Below, in pieces: positions 52,727 to 62,459 of a stretch of DNA of 64,000 nt. This DNA is from Pachyseris speciosa (Eukaryota; Cnidaria; Anthozoa; Scleractinia; Pachyseridae), in the NCBI GenBank assembly GCA_016490735.1, contig JAEMWC010001356.1, forward strand, positions 62,001 through 126,000. The letters run 5' to 3'. The translations under genes were made by a program, and so were the position numbers. The notes beneath the pieces are model-generated. The model was not told where the DNA came from, did no database searches, and was given only the letters and a program-made list of their open reading frames with translations. Position 1 is the first letter of the stretch, and every line of letters starts with the position of its first letter.

Positions 52727-54855
52727 TTACGAGTCGGTGACTGCCACCGGAAGTGTGCCGTCCATGATCACGTTGAGAAAAGAAAATTGCCAACCGATGG
52801 CCAAAATGACGGCCATGACCAAATCGTCTCGAGTGGAGGACGTTTTTCCCGAGTAACAATCGCGTGCGGCGTGATACGTAAAGGCGCCCATTTGAGTCAC
52901 CAGTTCCTTTTTCGTTGCGCGAATGGATTCCTGGGTGGGAGTGAGATGACTCAAATCGGGTAACGCGACGCTAGCGATTCCCTTGGAACGAAGTTTTGCG
53001 GGATCGTCGAGATGCGCCACGATTTCTGCCACGGATTCGCCCGCCGTCTTCAAGACTGCGAATCGCTCTTTGACGATGTCCGTCATTGTGGAAAATTGGT
53101 CCACCCAATACACGCATCGCACGAGCGCCGACAAGGTGTGCTGCACGAGAGATTTTTTTTGACGCGTGGCGATTCCGGGAAGGACGTTGCCCTCGATACC
53201 TTGCGTTTTAACCATGTTTAGCGTGCGTCCCGTGCCCAGGTATTTTAACTTGAGCTCCATTTCCAGCGCGCGACATAAATCTTGCGTCAAGTTATTTTCG
53301 ATCCAAACGTTAATTTCAACGCGTTTAAGCGCGGGATACGTGCGTTCCAGGTTTTTTAAATTGTACAGAATTAAGTCGCGGTGAACGGCCGTCATGTAAC
53401 CGCCCTCGTGAGGTTCCACGTTATATTGATCGAGTGCCACGACCTGAGAAAGCAAAGAACAAAAAAGAAAGGCGTTAGCCGACGAGGTCTTTTGTCGCGT
53501 TCGACGTCGAGAATGCAAAAGCAAAGAGACGCCGTCGTTTCCACAAAGACCTTATGCAGAGATCCCGTGCACCTGTTTCATCCGACGCGCTACCGTCGCG
53601 CGTGCGTTGCGGAACGAATCGAACAACTCGTGTTGGCCACCTACACCCTACAGCGCCAACACAAATTCGTCGAACTTCGACACGCCGCCGAATCTCGCGA
53701 AACGACCGCGTGCGTATTGGGTTGCAATTGCTCGTTCGCGCGCGTCATGGAAGACGACGTCGACCCCGCGGTGCGTCAAAAAACGATCGAGTTGTTGACC
53801 CTAAAGACCAAAACTCAATTTTCGCTACTTCCGACCGCTTCCGCGTGGATGGATGCCTTGACGGTGTTGTGTTGCGAAGCCGGAAAACCGCGGGAATTCG
53901 AAATGTTGGTGGAAGCTCTGTGGCATTCTCCGGCTTTGCAAACGGAACGCGGTACCGTATGGTTGCTGTGGCTGTGCGCGCTTTCGTGTTTGGTATTTCC
54001 CTTGGACGAGACGCATCCTTTGTCCGCGCCGTTAATCGACAGCGTGACGAAAACGTTAGCGCGCAAAACCCCGCCGACGTCCTGCTTTTCGCTCATCGAG
54101 GAATGCGTTCTCACCGTTTGTTTCATGGCATCAATCGGGGGAACGAGCGAACCGCTGCGCATTTGGAATGCGGCGAATCCGTTAAACGATCGGGATCTTC
54201 GCTTGAGGGCTTTGGTGGATGACGTGTCTCGTAAAATAGCTATCGGTAAAGACCATTGTTTGACGGAAAACGACGCGATCGCGTCGCTACTCACGTAAAA
54301 TTGGTGTTGCGTCGTCTTTAGTACCATGCACAGACCAATGCCACTCGTCTTACTCGCCGCTTGAACGGGATCGACAACCACTGCAATGGTTTGGACCGTT
54401 TTTAAAACGTCGTCGGTTAAATCCACGCGACGATGTTTGGCAACTTGAGCGACGAGATTGGCCGGAAACACGGGTTGTTTTAGTGCACCTTCGACACCCG
54501 CGTGCCCCATAATTTCGCGCATGTAGAATCCTTCCACCAACATGTCCATCACTCTTTCCACGAGCCCTTTTCGTCCGGGGTTGAGATCGATGTGACCGGG
54601 TCGCAGGTAAAATCGATGCACGCACGTTTCGGCGAGTCCGGCGCAGTCGTCGCACACCATGGAATGACTAATGCTGCAAACGTCGGGAAATTGCATTAAA
54701 CGCGTCAACCAGTGACCGGCTGGCATGGTGGAGCACAGTACCGTCATAACGACGTTTCGATTGACCAGATAGGCGATTGCCGACGCAACGGCTTCTTTAC
54801 GACTGTAACCGGCCTCTTCGATGACGGCCACGTCCGGAGATTGACCCCGCCCACT
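52727..54855 (-). CDS. terL: Herpesvirus-type terminase large subunit, spliced (52727..53443 and 54295..54855)
   Basis: DNA-packaging motor and nuclease, UL15-like. Exon 54855-54295 starts after CAG, with an in-frame stop just upstream and no ATG. It encodes a Walker B-type VAVIEEAG, a coupling motif near VLCSTMPAGHW, the herpes-like VCDDCAGLAETC and EIMG region, and the first nuclease acid in VVVDP followed by SGIG. It ends at GTGAGT. Exon 53443-52727 begins after a pyrimidine tract and CAG. It carries the second acid in WIENNLTQDL and the third in TRDDLVMAVILA. The join is phase 0 and all three metal-binding acids are present. The Walker A exon is not found in the window. An opposite-strand gene fills the intron. 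Confidence 0.88.
53444..54294 (-). other. Spliceosomal intron of the terminase gene
   Basis: On the minus strand the 851-nt intron begins GTGAGT (54294-54289). It ends with a branch-point-like CTAAC (53478-53474), a pyrimidine tract and CAG (53446-53444). These are textbook splice elements, and the flanking coding frames join in phase. Without splicing the exon frame from 54855 would run into unrelated antisense codons of the nested gene. The intron is nearly filled by the plus-strand gene 53513-54298. Confidence 0.85.
53513..54298 (+). CDS. Unknown protein nested in the terminase intron, 261 aa
   Basis: The first ATG of the frame is at 53513, 69 bp beyond the acceptor side of the intron. 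The stop TAA (54296-54298) overlaps the last bases of the antisense exon. The protein is helical with many Leu and Cys (WLLWLCALSCLVF near 142-154) and lacks a recognised family. In herpesviruses the UL15 intron carries UL16 and UL17 on the other strand. Position suggests a comparable capsid or packaging role, but no sequence similarity can be claimed by eye. Confidence 0.75.
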   Translation: MQKQRDAVVSTKTLCRDPVHLFHPTRYRRACVAERIEQLVLATYTLQRQHKFVELRHAAESRETTACVLGCNCSFARVMEDDVDPAVRQKTIELLTLKTKTQFSLLPTASAWMDALTVLCCEAGKPREFEMLVEALWHSPALQTERGTVWLLWLCALSCLVFPLDETHPLSAPLIDSVTKTLARKTPPTSCFSLIEECVLTVCFMASIGGTSEPLRIWNAANPLNDRDLRLRALVDDVSRKIAIGKDHCLTENDAIASLLT

Positions 54856-54900
54856 CTGTTAAAAACAATAACGAGACGATGATGAGAAAAAAGAATAAAA
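54856..54900 (-). other. Upstream 3' splice site of the terminase gene
   Basis: Immediately upstream of the Walker B exon the minus strand has a T/C-rich tract ending TTTTTAACAG (CAG at 54858-54856). The exon frame has a stop (TAA at 54861-54859) just before it and no ATG within the first 50 codons. So this exon must be joined to an earlier one, whose donor is not identified and may lie beyond the right edge or within the next 9 kb. Confidence 0.65.
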
Positions 54901-54940
54901 TCCGATAAAAACCCGCGATGCGTTTTACTGTGCCATTACA

Positions 54941-56176
54941 ATGCCTCGAATGCACGACGCGAGCAAAAAACGAAAACGAATGCAAAGGACGCTCTCGGCA
55001 ACGGCGCAAAAAGCAACAACAGCGGTAGCAAATGCGGCAGTCGAGGTGGCTTTGTCGGCGTGGACCGATGCTGTGACGGTCGCCGATAGAAGCCACGCTT
55101 TTAGACCCACTCCTCCGGTTAATCTGTTGCGTCAAGTCAACGAACGACGTCCGTGGGCCAACGACGATTACGTTTTGAGAACGGCCAGAGAAAAAGCGGG
55201 CATGTTTACCGCTGCCGTTTTTAACAGAACGGCGCGATTGCAAGAATGCCGCGCGGACGACTTTATTTGGGTGAACGAATCGTTGGGCGTATTGGCTTGT
55301 TTGAAGCACGCGGCGGTTCATCGGTGCGGCGAAATGTGGCAACGAGTGCGGGGTTGGTTGGATTTTGAAGACGACGGATCGTCGTTGCGATGTCGCCAAA
55401 TTTGCTTGGGCGTGCCGGACGAGCCCTGTTGGTGTTGCGCGTTTTCGCGAAAACGTTTACCCGACGCCGACGCATTGCAAATGACGATGTTCCCGGTGAC
55501 GACAATGAGCGATTTGGCGTCGATGGTGTATGGTACGGGGCTGCGGAGTAAGGACGACAGTGCGTTTTCGATTAAACTCGTCGGAGGTTCGACGGGAAGT
55601 CGAAAAAGGTGTTTCGAAGACGACTCGTGCTCGGGAATAAAAAGATACAATTTATTGAAACGAACCATCGACGCCGTGGTCGAGGCGTTGGTCGATTCCC
55701 GAAATCGCGCCGCGTACAACGACGTCGTTAGTAAGAGAGGCGGAAAATTTCGGCTTCTTCATCGGTGCGAATTTACCGCCGGCGTGCAACTGCTGTTAAA
55801 AAATCGCTTGTTCGATTTGTGCGAACGCTTGCTTCGCGAGCTAAAGATAAACGACAGGGAGATGAATTCCTTCGTTTTTTTCGTGCTCGGAATCGTCGTC
55901 GAAGGACCCCAGTTGGGACCCGACGTTTTTGCTCCGCGTCTTTGCGTTAAACGACTGACTCCATTGCCCGTAGAAACCATTTTCGAAGAAGCCTTCGGGT
56001 TGCCTCTCTGTCAATATTCCAAGACGGTTACAAAGATACAGCGCGTGACGGGAGATCCGAAATTCGTTCACGATTGGAAGTGGTGCAAGTTTGCGGATGC
56101 GCCAGATACCAAGTGCTTGCTTAAAAGAGATTCGCGTTCGTCTTCCTTTTTTTTGTCGTCGTCGGCGGCGGAGTAA
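54941..56176 (+). CDS. Unknown protein, 411 aa, within the presumed first terminase intron
   Basis: The ATG at 54941 begins with a basic N-terminus (KKRKRMQR, a likely nuclear signal) followed by an Ala-rich helix. The central part has Cys-rich segments (CWCCAFSRKR near 164), and the C-terminal half is hydrophobic and globular. No family recognised. The gene lies opposite and upstream of the terminase Walker B exon, so it also sits in a terminase intron, like the gene at 53513. Its 3' end overlaps the convergent gene at 56068 by 109 nt. Confidence 0.75.
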   Translation: MPRMHDASKKRKRMQRTLSATAQKATTAVANAAVEVALSAWTDAVTVADRSHAFRPTPPVNLLRQVNERRPWANDDYVLRTAREKAGMFTAAVFNRTARLQECRADDFIWVNESLGVLACLKHAAVHRCGEMWQRVRGWLDFEDDGSSLRCRQICLGVPDEPCWCCAFSRKRLPDADALQMTMFPVTTMSDLASMVYGTGLRSKDDSAFSIKLVGGSTGSRKRCFEDDSCSGIKRYNLLKRTIDAVVEALVDSRNRAAYNDVVSKRGGKFRLLHRCEFTAGVQLLLKNRLFDLCERLLRELKINDREMNSFVFFVLGIVVEGPQLGPDVFAPRLCVKRLTPLPVETIFEEAFGLPLCQYSKTVTKIQRVTGDPKFVHDWKWCKFADAPDTKCLLKRDSRSSSFFLSSSAAE

Positions 56177-56541
56177 ACGGGGTCGTGTCCTTCGCCTTCG
56201 ATTTTGTTTTCGTTTTCGTTTTCCTCTTTTGAGTTAAAATCGAAATCGTGGCCATTCTGCGAAGAACTCGGCGAAACCGAATAGGCGGGCGACGTTGGAA
56301 TGTATTTGTCGAGAAAATCGAGCATGTAGTCTATTACCATCACCGAAAATTCAAATTTAAATAACGTCGTCGGATTCGGCGTCGACGGTTTTTGGGCAGA
56401 CATTGCATCGCGACGTTCCGAAAGGTGAGCGATCAAGGCCGTCGGATCACTCGAGCCGTGTCGATTCGCTTCGTTTTGAAATAATTCAAAATGTTGCACG
56501 AAGGTATCGAAGAGAGGCGGAATCCACGTGGCGTCGTCCAT
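56068..56541 (-). CDS. Unknown acidic protein, 157 aa
   Basis: The ATG at 56541 starts a helical N-terminal domain of 90 residues (FDTFVQHFELFQNEANRHG near 11-29). An acidic, Glu/Asp/Asn-rich tail follows, and the 3' end overlaps the convergent 54941 gene. I considered whether it could be the first terminase exon, but it has no Walker A motif and no clear donor. It shares a 92-bp intergenic control region with the divergent 56634 gene. Confidence 0.6.
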   Translation of the reverse strand: MDDATWIPPLFDTFVQHFELFQNEANRHGSSDPTALIAHLSERRDAMSAQKPSTPNPTTLFKFEFSVMVIDYMLDFLDKYIPTSPAYSVSPSSSQNGHDFDFNSKEENENENKIEGEGHDPVYSAADDDKKKEDERESLLSKHLVSGASANLHHFQS

Positions 56542-56633
56542 GGTCGGTTCGATTGAAATAAAAATTTAAAGACCGTATTAGTATTCGCGCGTCCTCTTCG
56601 TTTTAACGACGACTCCGTCGCTTTGGCATTGCA

Positions 56634-59600
56634 ATGGCGACTCGCAGATCGAATTCGATTACGACTCGAACGGCGGTAGAGTCAACCGTTGTTCGCCCCC
56701 CCGATTCTCACATTCTTTTTACGCTTCGCCGCGCGTTTGAAGTCATCGGAAAGACTGTTGTCGACGATCGAATCGGTCAAGTTGCCAATTTTGAAAGTCT
56801 GCAAGACGATTACATAAGAAGCGCGTACGAGCTCGTGTGCGACGCCGACCGACAAATATTGGGACTCGAAATCGAAGAGCGGGACGAACTTCAAAAGGCC
56901 TTTCAAACGTACGTGCGAGGATCGACTTTTATTACGTCGGCCTTGTTTGGACACAGGACGGAACCCGGCACGATTCCGGCAAGTTTTTTTGGCGAATGGG
57001 CTTTCGTGCGAACGGGCCATGACGATTCGGCGAGCATTCCTTGGTTTGTGGCTGCCGTGGCTCTGGCATGGGCTCAATGCGCCGGTCGACTGTGGACGCG
57101 CAATCCCGATAATCGCCACTTGGCGGAAGAAGTGAGACGCACGTTTTTCGAACTGGGACGTTACAACGGAAACGAATTGCTCGTAAAAACGTTGCAGACC
57201 ATTGCCGATCAACAGCTTCTTCACTGCGTCGATCGTCTTTTAAAAAGAGAGGCTCCTCGCGATGGCTTCGATCGATCGATTCGAAGCACTCTGGAGTGGA
57301 TTTCCGGACGAGTGGCGTCCAAGCTTCCGCCCCATGCGACGTTGGAACTCGAGGCGATGGAAGAATCTCTTCGCAACGCGCTGCAACGCGCAATGACGAA
57401 AGCGGGGTTAGAAGCGAGTGCGTCGATGCAGCTGGTAGACGACGATGCGTCGCTCGACGACTTCGTGGGACTCGAATTGGTCGGACCCAATAGATTGGTC
57501 GCTCGAATGTCGTCTTCGGCGCTTTCTGCTCCTTCGGACGAATTGCACGCCCAAGCACTGGAACGAGTTCACGACCGAGTTTTGCAGCAAATGAAACGTC
57601 AAGTGGCAGCATCGTCCGTCGTTAGAGAAACAAAAGAATTGGTGGCAACTCATCGACAGCGCGTATGGGAAGACGATTTCGGTATGGTGCCGGCATATCG
57701 CGTTTCCGACGATGGGCACTCGAGCGAACGAGCGTCCAGTTATCAGCCGTCGACTCTTCAGGGTTCGCTGGCTGCAGAGCGTTTCGACGATTTCGAAGAA
57801 TTATCGATTATCGGCGAAGACGACGAAAGAGTAGAATCGGATTTAAACGAAGAGGAGGGGGAATCGGAGGAAGAGGAAATAATGGGCGAAGAAAGTGATG
57901 TCGGCGGCGCGCTCGATGCGGCCGTGGAAGAACGACGGCGAATCGAGTCCGTGAATCAAGCCGTGGGATTGACGCCCGTTTTTAAACATTTGGGCGATTC
58001 GGCATTCGACGATTTGCAATCCGCGTACGCGGCTTCGTCTTTGAGCGGGTTTTCCGTCGCGCGAAATTCGACCAGAACGCCGTCCATTTTTGATGGCCAG
58101 TCCAGTTTTTATTCGTTCGAATCCTCGATGAATATTCGCTCGAACGAGCCAAGACCGGTTTTAACGCCCGCAGAGGAAACGACGACGGCACCGAGCGACG
58201 ACCAACGCTCCGAGTACGACGCGTCCGTGCTAAGCGAGTTGAACGTGCCTCGAGCGTTTGCATCAACAATCAATCGAGCGCGTCGTAACACCTTTGCGTC
58301 GATTAGAGAAGAAGACGACAAATGGAACGGCGCGGATCCCGTGGAGTCGATGCGCGCGCTAACGGACCTCGAAGTGGACGAAGTTCCATTTTCGTACACC
58401 GACGAATGGGCGACTCGCGCTTCGACCTCAACGAAAAACGCAGAAAATATCATTCGAGAAGGAGCGGCCACCGAGTCGCTGATGGAAGACAATCGAACTT
58501 TGGCCGAAACGTTATCCGCGCATCGCGCCGGCGAAAGCGATCTCGTTCGAAAATTGAGTCAAGCTCATGCGGAACTAGGCGACGCCAACGCGTTTTTGAA
58601 TGCGCAAAACGACGTCATTGCTCAACTAAAACGAACGCTCGAAGAGCGACACGAAGAGTACGGGAAAAACGTGAATGAACTTCAACGGCAATTACAGTTG
58701 CAAACGCAAACTGCCAATCAATTGCAAAACACGCTCAAGGCGTTTCAGAATCGCGCGGTAAAAGCCTCAAAGGATTCGGACAAAATGCAGGAGGAAAGCA
58801 TGCAGACCATTGAAAGTCTTTCCCGAGAGTTACAAGTTAAACAGAGAGAGCTAACGGACTTGCAACGAGTCGGTCAAGACCTTCAAGAGACGCATCAAAA
58901 TGCAGTAAATCGACTCGAGGCCCTATCCGTTGAACTCGAACAGGCCAATTTGCAAAGTCGCGCGACGACGGAAGAGCGAGATCAATTTCAAACTCGCGTG
59001 ACGCAAATGTCCGAAGAAGCTCTTCGACGGGAGGCGACGGTGTCGGACGTGAGCAACAAATTTGAACAGCTCGCCCAAAGCCACGCGTTGTTGGAGTCGG
59101 AAGCCGTAAACATTGCCGGCGAACGCGATCGGTTGCAGATTCAATTAGAAGATTTGAGACAGATTCAACGCAGAGACGAACAGATGGCATTGGAAAAATA
59201 CGAAGAGTTGTCGAGGCAAAACAAGGATTTGGAAGACAGCCTCAAGAGTGCAACGTTCGAATTGCACAGTGCGCAACACGCGGGTGGCGTCGAAAGGGAG
59301 GGGCACCGACTGCAAACGCAAGAAAAAGAAAAAGAATTGTTGGCGGCGTTGGAAGGCGCTCGACGGTTGGAAGCGGCTTTGGAAGAAGCGCGGTTGGAAG
59401 CCAACGAAACGAGACAATTCTTTCAACGGGTGCAACCCGCGATTTCCGAGCTTCGACAAACTTTGGGAATCGCGCAAACGGAAGTCGAAATGGCCGTTCC
59501 CGATCAAATACGAGATGCCACTTCGACGATTCGTCGAGAAAAGGAGCAACGAGATAGGCACGTCGAAGAAATGGTCAGCGGCATCGTTCGGCTAGCAAAC

Positions 59601-62384
59601 AGCGTGGGCGTAAACCGCGAGGGGACCGAATCGGTCGCGGATCTCGTTCGAAAGGTTCAGGCGAACGTCGACGATCGTCTTTCGACGGAAGAGGCCGTGA
59701 AAAACGGCCTGATCGAATTCGTCGACGGCGCGACCGCAAACAACGATTCGAGAATTGCGAGCTTGCCGTCCATCGAATTAGTGCGATTGGCCCAGTCCCG
59801 TTTCAGAGAGGTCAATGCCAAAGAAAAGGGCGCGATCGATGCCCTCAAAAGACTCGCAGAGGCAATGGGTTTAAAAGCCGAGTCGGTGACGACGGAACGA
59901 GAACTTTTGGACCGCATCGATGGAACGATGAGGGAAAATACGATTATGAAAGACGGCTTGAAAGAAATGGCCGACGTCGCGGTGGCTTCTCCGCCCGACG
60001 ATCTGATTCGTTTGGCGCAAGAAAGATTTCGCGCGCTCTCGGAACTGTTTAAAGACACGACGAACGAAGCGACTTCGCTGCGACGTCAAAACGATGCGCT
60101 GCAAAATTCTCTCGAGCAAGAACGGCTCGAACGCCAACGCGAACGAGGCAATTACGTCGAAACGACCGACAAGTTAAAAAACGCCATTCGACAAATGCAG
60201 TCGAATAATTCGGTGGAATCGAGCCGTGCACTCGAAGGAGATCGAGAACTTCAGAGATGTCGCGCACTCCTCGCACAGACGACCGAGAATCTCGATGCCG
60301 TTTCTCGCGACAAGCACGCGGTTCAGGAAACGCTCGCGCAACGCGAAGACGAATGGCTTCGACGATTGCAAGAAGTCGACGTCGAATCGAAAAAGAGCGA
60401 GGAAACGACGGAGTTTTTGAAAAAACGCGTGCGCGCTCTCGAACGAGACGACGATGCCCGTCGAGCATCGTTGCAACGCGACGTTCAAAATTGTCGCGAG
60501 AACCTGCAGCGGACGCAACAACGATTGAGCGAAGTCATCGAAGAATGCCGTCGAGTTCAAGAAACGGCGGAAAGCGACCGCGTTCGACGACAAGCGCAAA
60601 TAGATTCGTTGCAGCGACGATTGGCCGACGTTGACCCGGGAGAAGTGGCGGCAATGCGCATGGAACGCGATCGATTGACCCGCAATCTGGTCGATTTGCA
60701 GGCTAGGGTGCGACAGGCAGAACAAGATCGAGCCGATCGCGAGCGATTAAACGCTCTAAACGATCAATTGGAAAACCGGATCCGGGAACGCGAAGAGTCT
60801 CTCGCCTTTCAGTCAAATCTCGCGACAGAATTACGACGTCAAGTCGAAGTCCTCGAGGAACGATTAGCCGCTGCCGACGTTTCGATATTGCCGGCAGATT
60901 CAATCGTCGAGGAGCCATCGCTTCAAGAAGACGATATTTTTAGCGGGGAATCCGTTCCTTTTGCGGCAACGGACGAACCGCCACGACTCGATCGGCGCTT
61001 GCAGCAACTCGGCGACTTGGTGGCGACGCGAGAACTCGCCTTACTTCGTTTGGACGAACAGGTCGAAGAGCATCGCATGCAACTACTCGATCTTCGAGAG
61101 GAAATTGCTCGCGCCGAAAAAATTTTATTCGTTTTGTACGACGAGGTAGAACGAGCTCGCGGCGGTGCGAACGATTCGCCTTCGTTGGACGACGACGCTC
61201 CTTTCGAAATCGACGCGTCGGTGGCGTCGCCCGCGACTCCTTTTCCCGCGGTAACCTTGGAGGAATGGAAAAATCGATTTTCGTCTGTAAGACCCGACGT
61301 CAACGATCGAGGTGCGAAGCGTTGGGTGCTGGCGTTCGAAGAGGGAACCTCTTTTCGACACGACTTGAACGTTTTTAATTCGTTGCTCGATCCTCGTTTT
61401 CGGTACGTTCATTGCGAACAGTTATACTGTCTCTTGAATAACACTCGCGCGTTCGTAGCAAATTTGGAAGGCGTTGACCGAGAACAACGCGGTCGATGGC
61501 TCAAACCCTTCTTGGCCTTTGATAACTTGCGTCAAATTGCCGTGAGGGTAAAAAAGTCGACCGTCGATCGAGCTTTTCGCTTGACCGGCGTGTGTGAGTT
61601 TGTCATTTCCAATCCTCGCGATGTTGCATATCAGGGTGCAGTCTTGCAGAGGTATTGCGAATTGATTGTGGAACTGGCCATGATGGTCGCGTTTCGCTGT
61701 CGGGCTTCCGCAATGCAACAGAGACGGCGTTTGATCGTCACGGCAAAAAATCTTTTTGTGAACGATCCCAACGCCATCGTCGTTCGATTTTTGGAGTCTC
61801 CCTTTCAAACCTTCGACAGGTACGAATTAATTCGAACGCTGACGTTAAATTTGATTGAAGCGAGGGGAGGATTGCAAATGAACGTATCTGTCGCCGAGAA
61901 TCGGCTCGAGTGGATTCCCCCGGAAAGCCTCTTGTGCGATTTCGACGGCGACGTGCCCGAATCTGCTCCGTCGTTTTGGCTGAGGGAACAGCTGGACAGG
62001 GCGACGATTCTGGTACCCGGTCTCGTTCACGTTTTGCCCGATCGTTCGATCGACGCCATGCAAGAGGATTCGACGTACGTGCAGGTCGTTGAAGTGGACG
62101 AAGATTGCGTGTTGTTGGTCGGCCAACGGGGAACGTGGGTCGTTGTCGACCCCTTTGCCGTTACGGAAACGAACGTTGTCGAGGTACCTCGGTACAGAAT
62201 CGCCGGTGCGATACGAGCGCCGCAAGACGTCGTTTACGTTAGAGATCGAAATTTTGCACTCGCGACGTGGATTCGCGAAGTGTTTGTTCACGGGCTGTCG
62301 ATGCTCGAGGTACAATTTCGGGGTCAATCGGATCGACAGCAGTGTACTTTGGAACATCACTTTGGATGTTTCTTTCATCCGTGA
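56634..62384 (+). CDS. Giant coiled-coil protein, 1916 aa
   Basis: Largest gene of the window, intact. The ATG at 56634 begins a globular N-terminal region (1-330), then an acidic, Ser-rich linker (about 390-600). A very long coiled coil follows (about 630-1480), rich in Glu, Gln, Arg and Leu heptads with short breaks near 980-1050 and 1080-1140. A globular C-terminal domain (1540-1916) completes it. No ATPase or membrane motif is seen, so it is not an SMC protein. It is likely a virion scaffold or tegument-type protein, or a host cytoskeletal or transport adaptor. The role is inference. Confidence 0.8.
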   Translation: MATRRSNSITTRTAVESTVVRPPDSHILFTLRRAFEVIGKTVVDDRIGQVANFESLQDDYIRSAYELVCDADRQILGLEIEERDELQKAFQTYVRGSTFITSALFGHRTEPGTIPASFFGEWAFVRTGHDDSASIPWFVAAVALAWAQCAGRLWTRNPDNRHLAEEVRRTFFELGRYNGNELLVKTLQTIADQQLLHCVDRLLKREAPRDGFDRSIRSTLEWISGRVASKLPPHATLELEAMEESLRNALQRAMTKAGLEASASMQLVDDDASLDDFVGLELVGPNRLVARMSSSALSAPSDELHAQALERVHDRVLQQMKRQVAASSVVRETKELVATHRQRVWEDDFGMVPAYRVSDDGHSSERASSYQPSTLQGSLAAERFDDFEELSIIGEDDERVESDLNEEEGESEEEEIMGEESDVGGALDAAVEERRRIESVNQAVGLTPVFKHLGDSAFDDLQSAYAASSLSGFSVARNSTRTPSIFDGQSSFYSFESSMNIRSNEPRPVLTPAEETTTAPSDDQRSEYDASVLSELNVPRAFASTINRARRNTFASIREEDDKWNGADPVESMRALTDLEVDEVPFSYTDEWATRASTSTKNAENIIREGAATESLMEDNRTLAETLSAHRAGESDLVRKLSQAHAELGDANAFLNAQNDVIAQLKRTLEERHEEYGKNVNELQRQLQLQTQTANQLQNTLKAFQNRAVKASKDSDKMQEESMQTIESLSRELQVKQRELTDLQRVGQDLQETHQNAVNRLEALSVELEQANLQSRATTEERDQFQTRVTQMSEEALRREATVSDVSNKFEQLAQSHALLESEAVNIAGERDRLQIQLEDLRQIQRRDEQMALEKYEELSRQNKDLEDSLKSATFELHSAQHAGGVEREGHRLQTQEKEKELLAALEGARRLEAALEEARLEANETRQFFQRVQPAISELRQTLGIAQTEVEMAVPDQIRDATSTIRREKEQRDRHVEEMVSGIVRLANSVGVNREGTESVADLVRKVQANVDDRLSTEEAVKNGLIEFVDGATANNDSRIASLPSIELVRLAQSRFREVNAKEKGAIDALKRLAEAMGLKAESVTTERELLDRIDGTMRENTIMKDGLKEMADVAVASPPDDLIRLAQERFRALSELFKDTTNEATSLRRQNDALQNSLEQERLERQRERGNYVETTDKLKNAIRQMQSNNSVESSRALEGDRELQRCRALLAQTTENLDAVSRDKHAVQETLAQREDEWLRRLQEVDVESKKSEETTEFLKKRVRALERDDDARRASLQRDVQNCRENLQRTQQRLSEVIEECRRVQETAESDRVRRQAQIDSLQRRLADVDPGEVAAMRMERDRLTRNLVDLQARVRQAEQDRADRERLNALNDQLENRIREREESLAFQSNLATELRRQVEVLEERLAAADVSILPADSIVEEPSLQEDDIFSGESVPFAATDEPPRLDRRLQQLGDLVATRELALLRLDEQVEEHRMQLLDLREEIARAEKILFVLYDEVERARGGANDSPSLDDDAPFEIDASVASPATPFPAVTLEEWKNRFSSVRPDVNDRGAKRWVLAFEEGTSFRHDLNVFNSLLDPRFRYVHCEQLYCLLNNTRAFVANLEGVDREQRGRWLKPFLAFDNLRQIAVRVKKSTVDRAFRLTGVCEFVISNPRDVAYQGAVLQRYCELIVELAMMVAFRCRASAMQQRRRLIVTAKNLFVNDPNAIVVRFLESPFQTFDRYELIRTLTLNLIEARGGLQMNVSVAENRLEWIPPESLLCDFDGDVPESAPSFWLREQLDRATILVPGLVHVLPDRSIDAMQEDSTYVQVVEVDEDCVLLVGQRGTWVVVDPFAVTETNVVEVPRYRIAGAIRAPQDVVYVRDRNFALATWIREVFVHGLSMLEVQFRGQSDRQQCTLEHHFGCFFHP

Positions 62385-62459
62385 TTCAGAAACGTTTTAA
62401 CAAACAAAAACGCTTCATTATCGCCGACAAAGGTCGACCGACTTTCGATCGAGGCAATT

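Noticed and set aside
56068..56541. First exon of the terminase
   Set aside because: No Walker A motif, no clear splice donor, and it has its own ATG, stop and acidic tail.
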